DNA of 64,000 nucleotides from assembly GCA_910585895.1 (NCBI GenBank), contig CAJUHY010000009.1, positions 1-64,000 on the forward strand. Direction: 5' to 3'. The DNA is from an uncultured Lachnospiraceae bacterium (lineage in GTDB: Bacteria; Bacillota; Clostridia; Lachnospirales; Lachnospiraceae). Positions 1-6,522 of this stretch are shown one piece after another. Every line of letters begins with the position of its first letter. Positions within the stretch are counted from its first letter, which is position 1. Position numbers and translations under genes: made by a program. The notes under the pieces are model-generated. The model saw nothing but the letters and a program-made list of their open reading frames with translations, was not told where the DNA came from and did not search any database.

Positions 1-627
1 GCTGTCACACTGCCCCATGTGACAGGGTATGGCTTGGGGAGCCTTGGTAATAAAGGGGGTGGGGGGTTTTGTCACAGTCACACAGGTTAGCTGGTAATAC
101 TGGCAGCTAACCTTCCATGCGTTCCCGACCGCCCCAATGCCAGCCCCGCATTCCGGCGCGGCGCGCCTCCATGCGTTCCAGGCAGCCGTGCGGTTAGGGC
201 AGGACAGCCGGGGGCGTCAGGCTCCCGTCCCTGTTTTCACAGGGCATTGCCATCCCCTTCCATAAAGCAGCCAGCGCTGGTATGCATTTGCTTCATGGTA
301 TCATTATAAAATCCCGGGTAAGACAGAACAAGGGAAGGATGGAAAAATCTTTCGTGTCCCTGGGACTTTTTTCATGCCGGAAAGGTGGAGAATTGCGTCA
401 GGTGTGCCAAAATTGTGTTAGGTGTGTCAGAATTGTATTGAGGTGTGTATAAGCCATATAGGCTTGTGGGAAATTGCAGCCTTGGGGTAAGAAAATAGGA
501 TAAAATTATCTGATAATTTATAAACAAATGTATGTTCGGTAAAAAACATGGATTTGGAAGTGCAATAACAGGGGGTGGGTAAGGGTGGCAGCAGGCATGG
601 CTTGTCGAACAGTGTCGAAAAATTAAA
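1..627. other. Non-coding upstream region with inverted repeats
   Basis: I see no convincing gene here; a 97-codon minus-strand open frame at 372-665 has no ribosome binding site and atypical composition. The stretch contains two perfect inverted repeats: 2-25 (8-bp arms CTGTCACA/TGTGACAG) and 85-112 (9-bp arms GGTTAGCTG/CAGCTAACC). A GC-rich block lies at about 120-260. Three 20-bp tandem repeats (391-450) are listed separately. The role is unknown; it may be the 3' side of a gene cut off by the window edge. Confidence 0.5.
391..450. repeat. Three tandem 20-bp repeats
   Basis: Units at 391-410, 411-430 and 431-450 share the consensus AATTGtgTcAGGTGTGtcAa, with several mismatches between units. 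A 20-bp period places each copy on nearly the same face of the helix, as expected for iterons or repeated regulator sites. They lie about 180 bp upstream of the promoter of the secreted protein gene. Confidence 0.6.
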
Positions 628-656
628 TTGACAAAATATTTATAATGTCTCATAAT
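628..656 (+). promoter_or_regulatory. Sigma-A-type promoter of the secreted protein gene
   Basis: TTGACA at 628-633, a 17-bp spacer and CATAAT at 651-656. Transcription would begin near 663, leaving an untranslated leader of about 95 nt before the ATG at 759. Confidence 0.7.
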
Positions 657-758
657 TTTAGACATAGAAGTGGGTCACAAAAAAACACCGGGCGCATATC
701 ATAAGGAACAGAAGGAAAGCCCCGGCATGGCACTTGAAGAAAGGATGGAGGGAATCAT

Positions 759-1475
759 ATGGAAGTGAAATGGAGAATGAAAGGGATTGCCAGGAAGGTT
801 GCGGCGGCAGCCATTGCGGCGGCGGTCGTGTTCGGGAGCGTGCAGGCGGCAGGCTTTACGGCAGAGGCGAAAGGGACAGCGTTCATCAACAGGAAGACCA
901 GCAGCGTCACCCCGACAATCAAATCCGCCAAGCGGTCTAACGGCAAGGTAAACGTAACCGTTACGGTCCCTGCAAGCAAGGTTAAAAAACTGGGCAAAGT
1001 AAAGAAGGTTACCGTTTCCTACGGTTCCACTAAGAACAGCAAAAAGTTTGAGGCAGTTAAGGCAACCGCAAAGGTCACCAAGAAGGGTAAGAACCAGTAC
1101 ACATTCTCATTAAACAGCAAGAAACTAAACAGCTACAAGACGGCTTACATGGCGGTAAGGTTTGATGGAAAGTCAAACTGGTCTAAGCTGGCTAAGGTTT
1201 CCGGCAAGGCAGGGCAGGTAATCGTGACGTACCATCTGCAATGCCAATGTGGGAAGGAGTGGACGAACCATACTGGGTTTGCGGCGTTATCAAATTTGTG
1301 GGATAAGCACTCAGCAGAGATGGATAAAAAAGCTTGCGAGGAAGCTGGTATTGTTACTTCTGGTTCTGGTGAAGATAGTAAAGTCGTATCTGTTGAGGAT
1401 TTATTAAATGTCGGTGCAGGTTTAGGTAAACATGCTGGCTACAAAACCTGGTCAACAGCTAGCTACTCTAATTAA
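759..1475 (+). CDS. Secreted Lys-rich protein with Ig-like N-terminal part
   Basis: 238 residues. A basic N-terminus, a hydrophobic Ala/Val-rich core (about residues 10-32) and a likely cleavage after AEA near residue 37 make a classic Sec signal peptide, so the product should be exported. The mature part (about 40-150) is very rich in Lys, Val, Thr and Ser with beta-type patterning, like the fibronectin/Ig-like stretches of Firmicute surface proteins. The C-terminal third holds CQCG, two His and a further Cys (about 160-195), which could bind metal. The start follows GGAGGG at a good distance. A promoter precedes it and a terminator follows, so it is monocistronic. No cell-wall sorting motif is visible. 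I do not recognise a named family; a surface or matrix role is inference. Confidence 0.8.
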   Translation: MEVKWRMKGIARKVAAAAIAAAVVFGSVQAAGFTAEAKGTAFINRKTSSVTPTIKSAKRSNGKVNVTVTVPASKVKKLGKVKKVTVSYGSTKNSKKFEAVKATAKVTKKGKNQYTFSLNSKKLNSYKTAYMAVRFDGKSNWSKLAKVSGKAGQVIVTYHLQCQCGKEWTNHTGFAALSNLWDKHSAEMDKKACEEAGIVTSGSGEDSKVVSVEDLLNVGAGLGKHAGYKTWSTASYSN

Positions 1476-1490
1476 ATATCCCAGCAACAC

Positions 1491-1518
1491 CCGCCACTTT
1501 CAAGTGGCGGTTTTATTT
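1491..1518 (+). terminator. Intrinsic terminator of the secreted protein gene
   Basis: Nine-base-pair stem CCGCCACTT/AAGTGGCGG with a 2-nt apical spacer, followed by a T-rich run (ttttatttt). Confidence 0.85.
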
Positions 1519-1534
1519 TGCCTTTATAAACAGG

Positions 1535-1563
1535 TTGTTTTCTGTGTTAGAATATGGTAAAAT
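1535..1563 (+). promoter_or_regulatory. Promoter ahead of a short remnant frame
   Basis: TTGTTT, a 17-bp spacer ending in TGG, and TAAAAT at 1558-1563. It reads into an 18-codon frame that stops early. Confidence 0.5.
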
Positions 1564-1592
1564 TATGTATTATAGGGAAGGTGGGTGTTTTT

Positions 1593-1649
1593 ATGTATAC
1601 AGATAGTGAAATGCATTTTATTTTTGGTTATAGATTAATTAGGCGATAA
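1593..1649 (+). pseudogene. 18-codon frame, probable 5' remnant of a lost gene
   Basis: ATG follows a purine-rich ribosome binding site (ggaaggtggg) and encodes only MYTDSEMHFIFGYRLIRR before TAA. Promoter, ribosome binding site and start are present but the body is missing. About 85 bp later an unrelated terminator-like hairpin follows. It could be the head of a deleted regulator gene or a leader peptide; the sequence does not decide. Confidence 0.3.
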
Positions 1650-1733
1650 GTATAGATTCCAAGATGAACTTGCAAGGGGACAGCTTTCCCCTTTCCCTAA
1701 AGGGATGGCAGGCAGGATAGATTTTTTATAACT

Positions 1734-1774
1734 AAGGGATATTTCAATAGAAGTGCATTGAAATACCCCTTTTT
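1734..1774 (+). terminator. Terminator-like hairpin
   Basis: AGGGATATTTCAAT pairs with ATTGAAATA plus CCCT across an 8-nt loop, followed by TTTTT. It closes the transcript of the short frame at 1593 or is a leftover of the lost gene. Confidence 0.6.
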
Positions 1775-1891
1775 CCATGCTTTGGGCTCTGCTGCCCAAA
1801 GTCCGCCCTGTAAACCCCCACTTGCCCTGCAAGTGCCATCCGGTAAAGGGGTTGACAGGCTCCTTGGCTTTTGCGATATGTGAAAATTGGA

Positions 1892-1920
1892 TTGCCGGAT
1901 AATGGCTGGTGTGCTATAAT
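1892..1920 (+). promoter_or_regulatory. Promoter of the 33-aa toxin gene
   Basis: TTGCCG at 1892-1897, a 17-bp spacer and a perfect TATAAT at 1915-1920. The leader to the ATG at 1991 is about 65 nt. Confidence 0.65.
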
Positions 1921-1990
1921 CTGCCTATGGAGCAGTCGCGTTACGGGGTGGTGAGCCTCCCTCACTTGGAAAAGACGGGAGGTGGTGCAG

Positions 1991-2092
1991 ATGGAAAGTA
2001 CATATGATATTTTAAGCCTGTTATTTTTGGGCGGTAACTTCCTGATTGCATTGCTTGCCTATTTGGATAATAGGAACAACAGGCGAAAATAA
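1991..2092 (+). CDS. Putative holin-like type I toxin (33 aa)
   Basis: Starts MESTYDILSLLFLGGNFLIA and ends in a charged tail NRNNRRK. One transmembrane segment (about residues 6-24) followed by a short polar basic tail is the pattern of the small membrane toxins of type I toxin-antitoxin loci (TxpA/BsrG, 'putative holin-like toxin'). The ribosome binding site GGGAGGTGGTG lies directly upstream, and a promoter and strong hairpins flank the gene. A second locus of the same kind, with a similar layout, occurs at 42371-42451. Such toxins are normally silenced by an antisense RNA overlapping the 3' end; the hairpin at 2094-2132 is where it would be expected, but its promoter is not proven. The class assignment is by pattern; activity is inferred. 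Confidence 0.7.
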   Translation: MESTYDILSLLFLGGNFLIALLAYLDNRNNRRK

Positions 2093-2093
2093 A

Positions 2094-2132
2094 TAAGCCT
2101 ACCTTGTACTTTGCCGAGGACAGGTAGGCTTA
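2094..2132. terminator. Hairpin overlapping the toxin 3' end
   Basis: AAGCCTACCT (2095-2104) pairs perfectly with AGGTAGGCTT (2122-2131). It lies right after the toxin stop codon, where type I loci carry the overlap with their antisense RNA. It has no U-tract on the plus strand, so it may act as an antisense-RNA structure rather than a terminator. Confidence 0.5.
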
Positions 2133-2145
2133 CATAGCTATTTGA

Positions 2146-2183
2146 GGAGGTAAACCACTCTTGTGGGCGGTTGCTCCTTTTTT
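2146..2183 (+). terminator. Terminator of the toxin transcript
   Basis: Imperfect stem GGAG..AACC / GGTT.CTCC followed by seven T residues. Confidence 0.6.
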
Positions 2184-2342
2184 ATAATATAACATTTCTG
2201 TATCTGAAAATCAACTGCATTTTTTGGAATCCGGCGAAATTATTCCCCTTTATTATTTGACACATATCCTAAAAACAGCCACCATTTTTGACACCGTTTT
2301 TCTGGGATTTTACGGTTTTTAGTGGGATTGGATGAAAAGAAG

Positions 2343-2383
2343 AAACGCCGGGAATGCCCATAAATAGGCATTTACAGCGTTCC
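2343..2383. repeat. Two-tier inverted repeat
   Basis: Outer arms AACGC/GCGTT and inner arms AATGCC/GGCATT around a short A/T loop. It lies between the toxin locus and the first gene of the AT-rich island; function unknown. Confidence 0.4.
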
Positions 2384-2436
2384 ATATAGATTAGTAAAAG
2401 CCATACCATAAAAAGTATAAAAAGCAGGCAGTATTT

Positions 2437-2823
2437 ATGGCTGTAAAGAATTTTATCAGAATAAGTTGTACGGGTGGTAACTTTTGGATTGCCAGTGAAG
2501 GGGGAATTGCAGATCATATTGAAAATCATATAAGAGAATATGAAACTGGGGGAAAGGACGATAAAGTATATATAGATGAGTTTTTATTGGAGCGAGATAA
2601 GTTATTGGCATTGAAATGTTGCGAATATGAGAAGAGAATAATCAAACTAGATAGGTTATTTGTGTCATTTGACAAGTTATATGACATAGTAATGACCTCA
2701 CCAAGACGTAAGGAAGGTGGAGATGCACTGCTTAAAGACATTTGGGCATTGACAAGGATTCAGAGCAAGCAGAATGACACTACTAACCATTTGCCTATGC
2801 TTATGAATCTGAATAACCGGTGA
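2437..2823 (+). CDS. Hypothetical protein, first gene of the AT-rich island
   Basis: 128 residues, mixed alpha/beta, no signal peptide or membrane segment. No motif or family is recognised. The ribosome binding site upstream of the ATG (agcaggcag) is only moderate, and codon use is AT-rich like the genes that follow. It lies alone: 275 bp without a gene separate it from the HNH endonuclease gene, which has its own promoter. It could be the remnant of a larger mobile-element cargo set. Coding status is likely but not certain. Confidence 0.45.
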   Translation: MAVKNFIRISCTGGNFWIASEGGIADHIENHIREYETGGKDDKVYIDEFLLERDKLLALKCCEYEKRIIKLDRLFVSFDKLYDIVMTSPRRKEGGDALLKDIWALTRIQSKQNDTTNHLPMLMNLNNR

Positions 2824-2998
2824 TAGAACTTAAAGAGAAATAAGGGTATGATAAGACGAAACAAGTATTCAAAGTGAGTTTTGCAGAGAATTATGGTTTA
2901 TTTGGTTAAGGTGAAAGCTGTGATATTACGCTCACACAGAACTATCTCATAAAAAAGTGAAGTCTTGTTGAAAAATTAAAATTTTCGGTGTGTATTTA

Positions 2999-3027
2999 TT
3001 GTGCTAATCTATTAAGTGTGTTATATT
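2999..3027 (+). promoter_or_regulatory. Promoter of the HNH endonuclease gene
   Basis: TTGTGC, a 17-bp spacer and TATATT at 3022-3027, about 70 bp upstream of the start codon. Confidence 0.5.
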
Positions 3028-3098
3028 CAAATCAGGCAAATCTTAACCCTTTTTGCATATCATGCTTTTGATTCCACGAAGGAGGTATGAAACAGATT

Positions 3099-4031
3099 AT
3101 GGATTTAAACAAAGAAACCGCTAGCCGATTCTGGGTACAACAGTTTGGCAAAAAGCAAAAGGCGATTGATTTTGCTGGGCGTGAAATTGCAAAAGCTGCC
3201 TACAATGACAGGGGCAGTAATTATGGTTGGAATGTTGATCATATTTTGCCATTGTCAAGAGGTGGTAAAACGGCAGATTATAACTTGATTTGTTGCCACA
3301 TTTTGACGAATGATGAGAAAGCAGATAAATTTCCGTGTTTCAAAGCTAATACAAAAGAATTCGAGATTAAAAAGCGGCAGAATCACTATGAGATTGTAGC
3401 AAAAACTGCTTACCCAAAGAAGGAAGAAGAGGAAGCCATAAACTTTCTGGATGTTGCGCAAGGGCTTAAATGCTGGAAGCAGTGTAAGTCTGATAACAGG
3501 AGTGTTTTTGTTGGATATGTTAAGATTGGAGTTGAGATATCCAATCAATCTGACCAACTTCTTGAAAGATACAGGAAGTTTTTGATGGAATTATTTGGGA
3601 CGGAAAGCATTTATGCTGAAGATATTAGTGAGGGCTACATTATTAGGTATAATCAAATGCATAATCGGAATTTTATTTTTACTGTCATAGCGGGTGATGT
3701 TCCATTAAAGGAAGATATGGAAAATCTTCTTGATGAATGCATCATATTGAATACATATAGTACCTATTTCATAGGCAATACAGGGTTTGAGGACATTAGA
3801 ATTGTCTGTGGGATAAAATGTTATGCCAGTCATTTTGAAATGTCTTTGAAGTTTAAAAAAGATATTGTGGAAAATCAAGTGCAGTTTATTGACACATTGG
3901 CGATTGATGAACTTGTGAAAATCAATACAACTGCTGAAAAGGAATTGAAAGGCATTATTTCTCAAAATGGTTTTTATCCTTATGATTTCATATTCACACC
4001 ACTTAGAAAAAATCTTGAGAAATTTATCTAA
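3099..4031 (+). CDS. HNH endonuclease domain protein
   Basis: About 310 residues. The N-terminal third carries an HNH core: WNVDHILPLSRGG, then N..C and CH.LTN.EKADK (about residues 45-85), i.e. the DH catalytic pair with the following Asn/His that position the metal and the DNA strand in HNH/McrA-like nucleases. The C-terminal 200 residues match no family I know and could be a specificity domain. An ATG at 3087 abuts the Shine-Dalgarno GGAGGT with no spacing, so the ATG at 3099 (12-nt spacing) is preferred. A weak terminator lies between this gene and the downstream helicase operon, so it may be a neighbour rather than an obligate component. A defensive or mobile-element nuclease is the likely role. 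Confidence 0.75.
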   Translation: MDLNKETASRFWVQQFGKKQKAIDFAGREIAKAAYNDRGSNYGWNVDHILPLSRGGKTADYNLICCHILTNDEKADKFPCFKANTKEFEIKKRQNHYEIVAKTAYPKKEEEEAINFLDVAQGLKCWKQCKSDNRSVFVGYVKIGVEISNQSDQLLERYRKFLMELFGTESIYAEDISEGYIIRYNQMHNRNFIFTVIAGDVPLKEDMENLLDECIILNTYSTYFIGNTGFEDIRIVCGIKCYASHFEMSLKFKKDIVENQVQFIDTLAIDELVKINTTAEKELKGIISQNGFYPYDFIFTPLRKNLEKFI

Positions 4032-4069
4032 AATTTAATATATAAGCATTATTTGTAAACAAACTTTTG

Positions 4070-4100
4070 AAAAGATACCGGGCAACAGGTATCTCTTTTA
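4070..4100 (+). terminator. Weak intrinsic terminator after the HNH gene
   Basis: AAAAGATACC pairs with GGTATCTcTTTT across an 8-nt loop. It suggests the HNH gene and the helicase operon are separate or only partly coupled transcripts. Confidence 0.55.
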
Positions 4101-4126
4101 TCTTATAGGAAAGAGGAGAGTTTGAT

Positions 4127-5950
4127 ATGGGTATGCCTATGAACTTTCAGTTATCAGATGAACAGCAGATATTTATAGAAAAAGCATTGCAGGGAGAAAA
4201 TATTCTTGTAGATGCTTGCATAGGCAGTGGCAAGACAACAGCTATTCAAAATCTGTGCAATGTATTGCCAAGTAAGAAAAAAGTTTTGTATCTCACATAT
4301 AATAAGCTGCTGAAATTAGATGCACAGTCTAAAATAAGGAAAAGTGTTAAAGTAACAAATTATCATGGATTTGCCTATAATATTTTATGGGAACGTGGCA
4401 TATCAGTAGGGGTTTCGGATCTTATACAGAAAGTTATTCAGATAAAACCGCTTGTTAAAAAGTATGATATTCTGATTATTGATGAGTATCAGGATATTGA
4501 ACAGGAACTGGCGGAATTATTACAGTTGATAAAAGACCGCAGTCCCAATATGCAGATAATTGCAGTTGGTGACATGGAACAGAAAATATATGATAAAACG
4601 ACATTAAATGTTGAATCATTTATGAAGGAATTTTTGGAAGAACACCTTAGATTGAAGTTTACACAATGTTTTCGATTGTCTGATGATTTGGCAGCAATGC
4701 TTGGAAGGGTGTGGAAAAAAGAAATAAAAGGAGTAAATAATCGCTGCAAAGTTGAAGAAATGGCGAGAGAAGATATTGTACCGTTTTTGGCAAAGCAGAT
4801 TCCGGCGGATATTCTGTGTTTAGGGGCAAGAACAGGTGCAATGTCTGACACATTAAATATTTTAGAAGAAAGGTATCCAGATAAGTTTAATAAGAATACA
4901 GTGTATGCAACGATATCAGATAATGACTCGATGGGAAAGACGGAACCAAGAGAAGATTCTGCAATATTTACAACTTATGACAGCAGTAAAGGTTTGGAAA
5001 GAAAAATCTGCGTTGTTTTTGATTTTACGGAAAGTTATTGGAGTACAAGGATATCAAGATCACAGCAATCGTATATTATTCTGAGAAATATTTTTTGTGT
5101 TGCAGCCAGCAGAGGAAAAAATCATATAATTTTTGTGAAACCTGAGGAAGCTATGCTGTCTGAAAAAACGCTTTCAACTTTTTTACCAACCAATGAGAAA
5201 TTTGATGATTTGGATATAAGTGAAATGTTTGATTTCAAATATAAAGAGGATGTGGAAAGGTGTTTTTCACTGTTAAAAATAAACAAGCTGGAACAAACAG
5301 ATTATTCAATAATCAATATAAAAAGTACAGATGGCTTAATAGATTTATCACCATGTATTGGCATATATCAGGAGGCGGTTTATTTTGACAATTATCAAAT
5401 AGATGCGGCAATAAAATTAAAGCTTTTACTGAATCCTGAATTATCCGGGTTATATACGAAAGAGGTAAAGAATAGTTCCTTAGACCAAAAAATATTATTT
5501 TTGGTTTCATTGGAAACAAAGCAGAAGAGATACAGGACGCAGGTGACAACTCCATTCGTTAATGAAGAACAGAGTGCATTGATTATAGATCGGTTAGGAA
5601 CACATTTGAATAAGGATGAGGCTGCACAGGTTGAGTGCCAGATTGATTTTTACGAACAAGAAAATGGAGAGGTAAAGTTTTCAGCAATGGGATTTGTTGA
5701 TGTAGTTAAGGACAATATTGTTTATGAATTAAAGTTTGTATCGGAATTAATGCATGAACATTTCCTGCAGTGTGCCTGCTATATGATTGCAATGAATATA
5801 CAAGAGGGAATTTTATGGAATACCAGAGACAATACATCCTATGAGATAGAAATACCAGAGAGAAAAGTTTTTTTGAATGCAGTAGCAAAGGCTGTTACGA
5901 AAGGAGTCATTGAAAATTATTATGATTCAGTTGGAAAAGAACTGGAATGA
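4127..5950 (+). CDS. SF1 (UvrD-like) helicase fused to a PD-(D/E)XK nuclease
   Basis: 607 residues. Walker A GSGKTT at residues 33-38, Walker B IIDEYQDI at 117-124, motif III-like IAVGDMEQKIY, a Cys-Phe-Arg motif (QCFRLSDD), motif V-like TTYDSSKGLE and motif VI-like AASRGKNHI give a full superfamily 1A helicase core. The last 120 residues form a PD-(D/E)XK nuclease: Asp525 (GFVDVV), Glu534 and Lys536 (YELKF), then a Gln motif (LQCACYM), as in Cas4/AddB-type nucleases. The gene starts 9 nt after GAGGAG and opens a tight operon with a small protein, a TPR-CHAT protease and a membrane protein. Helicase plus nuclease suggests sensing or processing of DNA ends; the partnership with a protease suggests an abortive defence system, which is inference. 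Confidence 0.85.
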   Translation: MGMPMNFQLSDEQQIFIEKALQGENILVDACIGSGKTTAIQNLCNVLPSKKKVLYLTYNKLLKLDAQSKIRKSVKVTNYHGFAYNILWERGISVGVSDLIQKVIQIKPLVKKYDILIIDEYQDIEQELAELLQLIKDRSPNMQIIAVGDMEQKIYDKTTLNVESFMKEFLEEHLRLKFTQCFRLSDDLAAMLGRVWKKEIKGVNNRCKVEEMAREDIVPFLAKQIPADILCLGARTGAMSDTLNILEERYPDKFNKNTVYATISDNDSMGKTEPREDSAIFTTYDSSKGLERKICVVFDFTESYWSTRISRSQQSYIILRNIFCVAASRGKNHIIFVKPEEAMLSEKTLSTFLPTNEKFDDLDISEMFDFKYKEDVERCFSLLKINKLEQTDYSIINIKSTDGLIDLSPCIGIYQEAVYFDNYQIDAAIKLKLLLNPELSGLYTKEVKNSSLDQKILFLVSLETKQKRYRTQVTTPFVNEEQSALIIDRLGTHLNKDEAAQVECQIDFYEQENGEVKFSAMGFVDVVKDNIVYELKFVSELMHEHFLQCACYMIAMNIQEGILWNTRDNTSYEIEIPERKVFLNAVAKAVTKGVIENYYDSVGKELE

Positions 5951-5960
5951 GGGGGTGGTG

Positions 5961-6074
5961 TTGATAGGTGTACTAGTTGCTGATGCAGAGACTAAGAAAA
6001 AATCAAAAGAAAGGAAAAGCAAAGCCAGTGTATGGCAGTACTGTGAAAGTTGGGGAGAATATTGCAATGGATAA
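5961..6074 (+). CDS. Possible 37-aa leader ORF coupled to the next gene
   Basis: TTG at 5961 follows gagggggtgg and opens a 37-codon frame rich in Lys and Ser in its first half, ending CESWGEYCNG. Its stop codon overlaps the ATG at 6067 of the next gene, a layout typical of translational coupling. No homologue is recognised. The alternative is that this stretch is untranslated and the next gene begins at TTG 5977 in another frame. Confidence 0.3.
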   Translation: MIGVLVADAETKKKSKERKSKASVWQYCESWGEYCNG

Positions 6075-6522
6075 AAATAATTTAGGAAATGAAGGACAGA
6101 ATAATAGCATACCGGACAAGGAAAGAAAGGATGGTAACAAAAAGAAAACGGAGTCTTTTGAAATTATAATACGTGGGTCTGAAATTTACAGAATAAACGC
6201 CCGGACAAAAGAAGTCGTACAGGTTTTCCAGTGTGTAGATCATTGTCTGAGAGGAAATAAAACAGATGAATTGTATTCTGGGGATTTTAAATTTATGGGG
6301 CATGAGTTTTCTATTACGGGAAAGGAGGGCGCAGGACATCAGTATATAATAAATATTTTCGGAGATGTAATGTTCAGAATAATTATTGATAATGCAACTG
6401 GGACACATATGGAAAATAACGTTATTTCTGCGGAATATGAGGAATGTCTGGATGAATATACAGCTTCTTTTATGATGGAAATGGGGAATGTGGGGATACG
6501 GATATGGATAGAAATAAATTAG
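6067..6522 (+). CDS. Small protein of unknown function in the helicase/CHAT operon
   Basis: 151 residues from the ATG at 6067, which has GGGGAG about 10 nt upstream; an in-frame TTG at 5977 would add 30 residues but lacks a good ribosome binding site. The first 35 residues are polar and Lys/Asn-rich; the rest looks like a compact beta-rich domain ending MGNVGIRIWIEIN. No motif is recognised. Its 3' end overlaps the next gene by 19 nt, so the two are almost certainly co-translated. A dedicated partner, inhibitor or sensor for the TPR-CHAT protein is possible but inferred only from position. Confidence 0.65.
   Translation: MDKNNLGNEGQNNSIPDKERKDGNKKKTESFEIIIRGSEIYRINARTKEVVQVFQCVDHCLRGNKTDELYSGDFKFMGHEFSITGKEGAGHQYIINIFGDVMFRIIIDNATGTHMENNVISAEYEECLDEYTASFMMEMGNVGIRIWIEIN

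Noticed and set aside
372..665. 97-codon minus-strand open frame
   Set aside because: No ribosome binding site, atypical residue use, and it spans the tandem repeats and the promoter of the next gene.
1744..1965. Minus-strand open frames over the toxin promoter region
   Set aside because: They overlap hairpins and a promoter, lack ribosome binding sites and have no protein-like composition.
2343..2383. Attachment site of a mobile element
   Set aside because: Only an inverted repeat is visible; there is no integrase gene and no matching direct repeat at the other edge of the AT-rich island.
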